Assembly: GCA_029260595.1 (NCBI GenBank)
Contig: JAJDCY010000024.1
Location: 124,001-188,000 of the forward strand
Source: Phycisphaeraceae bacterium
GTDB taxonomy: Bacteria > Planctomycetota > Phycisphaerae > Phycisphaerales > Phycisphaeraceae
Direction of reading: 5' to 3'
Length of the DNA: 64,000 bases
The notes beneath the pieces were generated by a model. It ran no database searches. It was not told the origin of the DNA and saw nothing but the letters and a program-made list of their open reading frames with translations. The translations under genes and the position numbers were made by a program. Positions 60,319 through 64,000 of this stretch are shown in pieces (position 1 is the stretch's first letter; the number at the start of each line of letters is the position of its first letter).

Positions 60319-60708
60319 ATGCGTAGTTCAGCGAGTCATCCCGTTTGGCCGGTCGCGGTGCTGGTGCCCGCGGTGGCGGTTTTTGCGTCGCTGGGGGGGG
60401 TGGCGGAGGTGCCGGGGCCGTCTGCGGCGGCGTGTGTGGCCGGGCAGGCGTCGGGGTCGGGGCAGGCCAGGGGGGATGTGGTTGCCCGTTGGCTGACTTG
60501 CCTTAGCGGAGCGGCCCGGCAGATGGGGCAGCAGGTTCACCGGTCGGATTCGGTCGATTCGCTGTCGCTGATCCTTACCGAGCCCTGGGCGGTTGGGGGT
60601 GAGGGCTTGGAGTTGTCCGGGCGGGTCTCATGGTGTTCGCGGCTGCGGGGGACGGGAACCCGTCGGATCTCGCCACGTCTTAGTGATCTGCCGCCGCCGG
60701 TTGTTTGA
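60319..60708 (+). CDS. Small exported protein of unknown function
   Basis: 129 residues from the ATG at 60319; the frame is open from 60247, and a GTG at 60316 is equally close. A signal-peptide-like start (HPVWPVAVLVPAVAVFASLGG) is followed by a small soluble domain with VARWLTCLSGAARQMGQQV and LSLILTEPWAVGGEGL. No family recognised and no strong ribosome site, so it may not be real. It is divergent from sucC and stands before secA on the same strand. Confidence 0.4.
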   Translation: MRSSASHPVWPVAVLVPAVAVFASLGGVAEVPGPSAAACVAGQASGSGQARGDVVARWLTCLSGAARQMGQQVHRSDSVDSLSLILTEPWAVGGEGLELSGRVSWCSRLRGTGTRRISPRLSDLPPPVV

Positions 60709-60855
60709 TTATTCACGTCTTGTCGGCCACGCACGTTTGTATCGTTGCCTGGATGTTAGAAACACGTCAGCCGTGACCCTGAGCGGTTATGCCTGAGCCG
60801 TGGTTTGGCGGTTGGTGTTTCGCCGTTTTTTAGGTTTTCCTTTAGCGAGATCGTC

Positions 60856-63800
60856 ATGGTTGTTGCAACAGTCGGCAAAGCGTTTTCAAAAGTGTTCGGG
60901 TCGCGGAACGACCGGTTGATCAAGGCGTACTCGAGGCGCGTTGAGCAGATCAATGCGCTCGAGCCGCAGACGCGGGCGCTGACCGATGCGCAGCTTCGCG
61001 CGAAGACGGCGGAGTTTCGTGAGCGGAACACGGGTGGGGAGCGGGCCGCGGCGCTGATCCCCGAAGTGCTCGCGGTGGCGCGCGAGGTGATGGACCGTGC
61101 GGTGGGTATCCGCAACATCTTTAATCCGGAGGCCGGGTTCGACGCGGGGCGGCTGGCGGAATCCGCTAGGGCGCTTTATGAGCAGGTTGCGGAGCAGGCC
61201 GGGCAGACGCCGGACAAGATGGAGCTCGGCTGCGCTGTGGCGACGCCGGGTTGGCAACAGGTCGATATCCCGGTTGAACTGTATGAGGCTGTCCGCGAGT
61301 TGTATCCGACCAGTCGCCCGCCGTTTCGGGCACGGCCGTTCGATGTGCAGTTGATCGGCGGGATGGTGCTTGGGGAGGGGCGGATCGCGGAGATGAAGAC
61401 CGGTGAGGGCAAGACGATCGTCGCGCCGCTGGCGTGTTACGTCGCCGCGATCGAGAGTTTGCAGTGCCATGTGGTGACGGTGAACGATTATCTGGTGCAG
61501 CGCGACCGCGACTGGGTTTTCCCGTTTTACCGGCACCTGGGGCTGACGGTCGGGGCGATCCACCCGTACCACGTGCAGCCGCCCGAGGCCAAGCAGCAGG
61601 CATACCTGTGCGACGCGGTGTATGGGACGAACGCGGAGTTCGGGTTCGACTACCTGCGCGACAACATGAAGCTGACGACGCAGGAGCAGGTGCAGAAGCG
61701 GCGTGACTTTTGCATCATCGACGAGGTCGACTCGATTCTCATCGATGAGGCGCGGACGCCGCTGATCATCTCCGGGCCGGCGCACAACGACGCCCCGCGA
61801 TACGGGTTGGCAGACGGCGTGGCGGCGCACCTGATCCAGAAGCAGCGGCAGTGGGACGCGGCTGACGCGAAGGTTGAGCAGGCGCAGATGCAGTCCAAGG
61901 CGTTGGAGGGCGACATCCGCAATGCGCGCGAGAAGTCGACGATCCCGGCGATGCGCGAGCGGATGAAGCAGTTGCAGGAGCAGCTTCCGGAGTTGGAGGC
62001 CGCACGCGATCAGCACACGCAGTACTACGAGGTCGAGCGCGAGAAAAAGGCGTCGCACCTGACTCACGACGGCGTGGCGGAGGCTCAGAAGGTCGCGAAC
62101 ATCGGCTCGTTCTATGTCGGCAACAACATGGACTTCCCGCATCTGCTCGAGAACGCGCTGCGGGCGCACGTGATCTATCAACGCGATAAGGAATACGTCG
62201 TGCAGAACGGCGACGTGGTCATTGTTGATGAGTTCACGGGGCGGCTGATGGTCGGCAGGCAGTGGTCGGACGGGTTGCACCAGGCCGTCGAGGCCAAGGA
62301 AAAGGTCAAGATCAAGCAGGAGACCCAGACCCTCGCGACGGTCACGATCCAGAACTATTTCAAGCTGTACAAGCGATTGGCCGGGATGACGGGCACGGCC
62401 ATCACCGAGGCGACCGAGTTCAACGAGATCTACCGGATGGACGTGGTGTGCGTGCCGACGAACGTGCCGGTGGTGCGCGATGACCGCGACGACCTGATTT
62501 TTCTTTCGGAGAAGGATAAGTGGCAGGCGATCCTCGATGAGATCAAGCAGGTGCACGATGTGGGTCGGCCTGTGCTGGTCGGGACGACGAGTGTGGAGCA
62601 CAGCGAGATGCTGTCGAAGATGCTCACGCGCGAGATGGGCATCAAGCACGAGGTGCTCAACGCCAAGCAGCACGAGCGCGAGGCGCAGATCGTCGCGCAC
62701 GCGGGCGAGCTGGGGGCGGTGATGATCGCGACGAACATGGCGGGGCGCGGTACGGACATCAAGCTGGCTTCGATCGATCGCGAAACGCTTGTGCGCCACT
62801 GGCAGGTGCGCAACCTGCTGCCCAAGCAGGCGGACGCGGCGATGGCGGACGATGAGCTGATCACGATGTCGTACCGCCACCAGGCCAAGGGCGTGCTCGG
62901 GGTCAAGGGCAAGGAACTCGACGCGATGAGCGACGGGCAGATCCGCGCCGCGTTGCTGCGCGTGTGGGTGCAGCAGGTCGCGTATGTCGAGCCGGCCAAG
63001 GCCGAGAAGATGACCGATCAGGCGTGCTGTGACCTGCTGGATCAGGTGCCGTCGTTCATGTTCCACAAGCTATCGATCGCGACGCACATCGAGCAGTTGG
63101 GCGGGCTGCACATCGTCGGGACGGAGCGCCACGAAGCGCGGCGGATCGATAATCAGCTACGCGGGCGCGCCGGGCGGCAGGGCGATAACGGGTCGTCGCG
63201 GTTTTTCATCTCGCTTGAAGACGGGTTGATGAAGATGTTTGCGGGCAAGACGACGATGGCGGCGCTGTCGAAGCTGGGGATGAAGGAGGGCGACGCGATC
63301 GAGCACCGCTGGATTACCCGCAGCGTTGAGCGGGCACAGCGGAAGGTTGAGGAACGCAACTATGAGATCCGAAAGAACCTGCTTGAATACGACGAAGTGA
63401 TGGAGCACCAGCGCAATGCGTTTTACGGGACGCGTCAGACGGCGCTCGAAGGCCGTGGGATCGAGCAGTTGATCTTTTCGTATATCGGTGACTCGGTGGA
63501 TGACGCGATCGCGGGGTATCTGGATGATGATTATGTGCCGACACAGGTGGCCGAGTGGTGTCGCCAGACGCTGGATGTGAGCGTTGAGCCGGGCAAGATC
63601 CGCGTTGAGGACTTGAAGGAGTTACAGGACCAGGTGCGCAGCGAGGCGTGGGCCGAGGTCGGGCAGATCGTGGAGTTGACGCTTGGCGAGTACATGTCGC
63701 AAGAGGTGTCGCCGGAGGACTGGGACCTGCGCGGGCTCAGCCAGTGGGCGATGAGCCGATTCAGCGTGGACCTGAAGCAGAATCAACTGCGCAAGATGAG

Positions 63801-64000
63801 CGAGGCCGACGTCCAGACGCTGCTGACCGAAGCGGCGCGCGAGCAGGTTGATCGCAAGGATCTCTCGGGGTTGGCGAAGTTTCTGGTGCCTCACTATGCA
63901 CACCGCGATCTGACGGAGTGGGCGCGGAACAAGTTTGAGATCGAACTGGACCCGGCCACGCTGGCTGAGATGGAGCCCGAGCAGATCGCCGAGTACATGC
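60856..64000 (+). CDS. secA: Preprotein translocase ATPase SecA, partial (C-terminus outside window)
   Basis: First 1048 residues; the frame runs off the window. Motor of the Sec pathway. Walker A MKTGEGKT near residues 180-187 (family AEMKTGEGKT), DEAD-type box IIDEVDSILIDEARTPLIIS near 287, MTGTAITEA, NMAGRGTDI and GGLHIVGTERHEARRIDNQLRGRAGRQGD are all present. Two inserts enlarge it: a helical stretch between DGVAAHLIQ and ASHLTHDGVAEA, and about 85 residues between GTDIKL and GGLHIVG, where E. coli has about 40. Start chosen at ATG 60856, where the SecA N-terminus begins (FSKVFGSRNDRLIKAY); there is no clear ribosome site. Confidence 0.95.
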   Translation, partial: MVVATVGKAFSKVFGSRNDRLIKAYSRRVEQINALEPQTRALTDAQLRAKTAEFRERNTGGERAAALIPEVLAVAREVMDRAVGIRNIFNPEAGFDAGRLAESARALYEQVAEQAGQTPDKMELGCAVATPGWQQVDIPVELYEAVRELYPTSRPPFRARPFDVQLIGGMVLGEGRIAEMKTGEGKTIVAPLACYVAAIESLQCHVVTVNDYLVQRDRDWVFPFYRHLGLTVGAIHPYHVQPPEAKQQAYLCDAVYGTNAEFGFDYLRDNMKLTTQEQVQKRRDFCIIDEVDSILIDEARTPLIISGPAHNDAPRYGLADGVAAHLIQKQRQWDAADAKVEQAQMQSKALEGDIRNAREKSTIPAMRERMKQLQEQLPELEAARDQHTQYYEVEREKKASHLTHDGVAEAQKVANIGSFYVGNNMDFPHLLENALRAHVIYQRDKEYVVQNGDVVIVDEFTGRLMVGRQWSDGLHQAVEAKEKVKIKQETQTLATVTIQNYFKLYKRLAGMTGTAITEATEFNEIYRMDVVCVPTNVPVVRDDRDDLIFLSEKDKWQAILDEIKQVHDVGRPVLVGTTSVEHSEMLSKMLTREMGIKHEVLNAKQHEREAQIVAHAGELGAVMIATNMAGRGTDIKLASIDRETLVRHWQVRNLLPKQADAAMADDELITMSYRHQAKGVLGVKGKELDAMSDGQIRAALLRVWVQQVAYVEPAKAEKMTDQACCDLLDQVPSFMFHKLSIATHIEQLGGLHIVGTERHEARRIDNQLRGRAGRQGDNGSSRFFISLEDGLMKMFAGKTTMAALSKLGMKEGDAIEHRWITRSVERAQRKVEERNYEIRKNLLEYDEVMEHQRNAFYGTRQTALEGRGIEQLIFSYIGDSVDDAIAGYLDDDYVPTQVAEWCRQTLDVSVEPGKIRVEDLKELQDQVRSEAWAEVGQIVELTLGEYMSQEVSPEDWDLRGLSQWAMSRFSVDLKQNQLRKMSEADVQTLLTEAAREQVDRKDLSGLAKFLVPHYAHRDLTEWARNKFEIELDPATLAEMEPEQIAEYM

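Noticed and set aside
60886-63066. 726-codon open frame on the minus strand opposite secA
   Set aside because: It is the shadow of secA in GC-rich sequence. Its composition is rich in R, H, L and D with no family motif, whereas the plus strand is a full SecA.

Overview
The window is GC-rich, densely coded chromosomal DNA with no sign of phage, plasmid or insertion sequence. I read it as a planctomycete, most likely of the Phycisphaerae. The grounds are large secreted proteins ending in dockerin-like calcium repeats plus a PEP-CTERM sorting tail, a von Willebrand A / TolQ-ExbB / ExbD / TPR cluster, a SecA with large inserts, and permeases fused to DtxR-type domains. The genus assignment is inference. 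I saw no rRNA, tRNA, CRISPR array or transposase.

Layout. 1-468: 3' part of a ZIP metal transporter. 469-1182: non-coding stretch with a possible structured RNA and a terminator. 1183-2394: rho. 2909-10173: operon-like run of a vWA protein, a secreted TPR-type protein, ExbB, two ExbD proteins and a large secreted TPR-type protein; together they resemble a TonB/Tol-style energised envelope system. 10190-14601: aldo/keto reductase and two exported proteins of unknown function. 14572-18755: a lipoprotein (minus strand), PhoH and the membrane HD-domain nucleotide phosphodiesterase PgpH. 18831-26384: arginine succinyltransferase (AST) catabolic cluster (DUF1338, M20 hydrolase, aminotransferase, AstA, AstD, AstB) with no AstE. 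26652-28064: kinase-fold protein. 28065-29048: almost 1 kb without convincing genes but with good promoters on both strands and a strong minus-strand terminator, so a candidate for unknown non-coding RNA.

29049-30871 (minus): gatA and gatC. 30986-31342: queF. 31358-40359 (minus): two adjacent very large paralogous secreted proteins, each with a metzincin-like HExxHxxG site, a long beta-solenoid-type repeat region, a dockerin-like pair and PEP-CTERM. 40671-43573 (minus): Trm112-like protein, GT8-like glycosyltransferase, murA. 43690-44205: apt. 44195-48238 (minus): a third giant PEP-CTERM protein, very glycine-rich, with LacI-type operator-like palindromes in its leader region.

48554-54342: metal homeostasis locus. 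A DtxR/MntR regulator is divergent from a TroA-like binding lipoprotein, an ATPase and two permeases; both permeases carry C-terminal DtxR-like domains. 54488-57922: two related exported proteins (the second DUF4139-like) and a LolD/MacB-like ATPase without a permease. 58038-58854: exported MsrB lipoprotein and a small conserved-looking protein. 58964-60175 (minus): sucC without sucD beside it. 60319-60708: small exported protein. 60856 to the end: secA, cut by the window edge.
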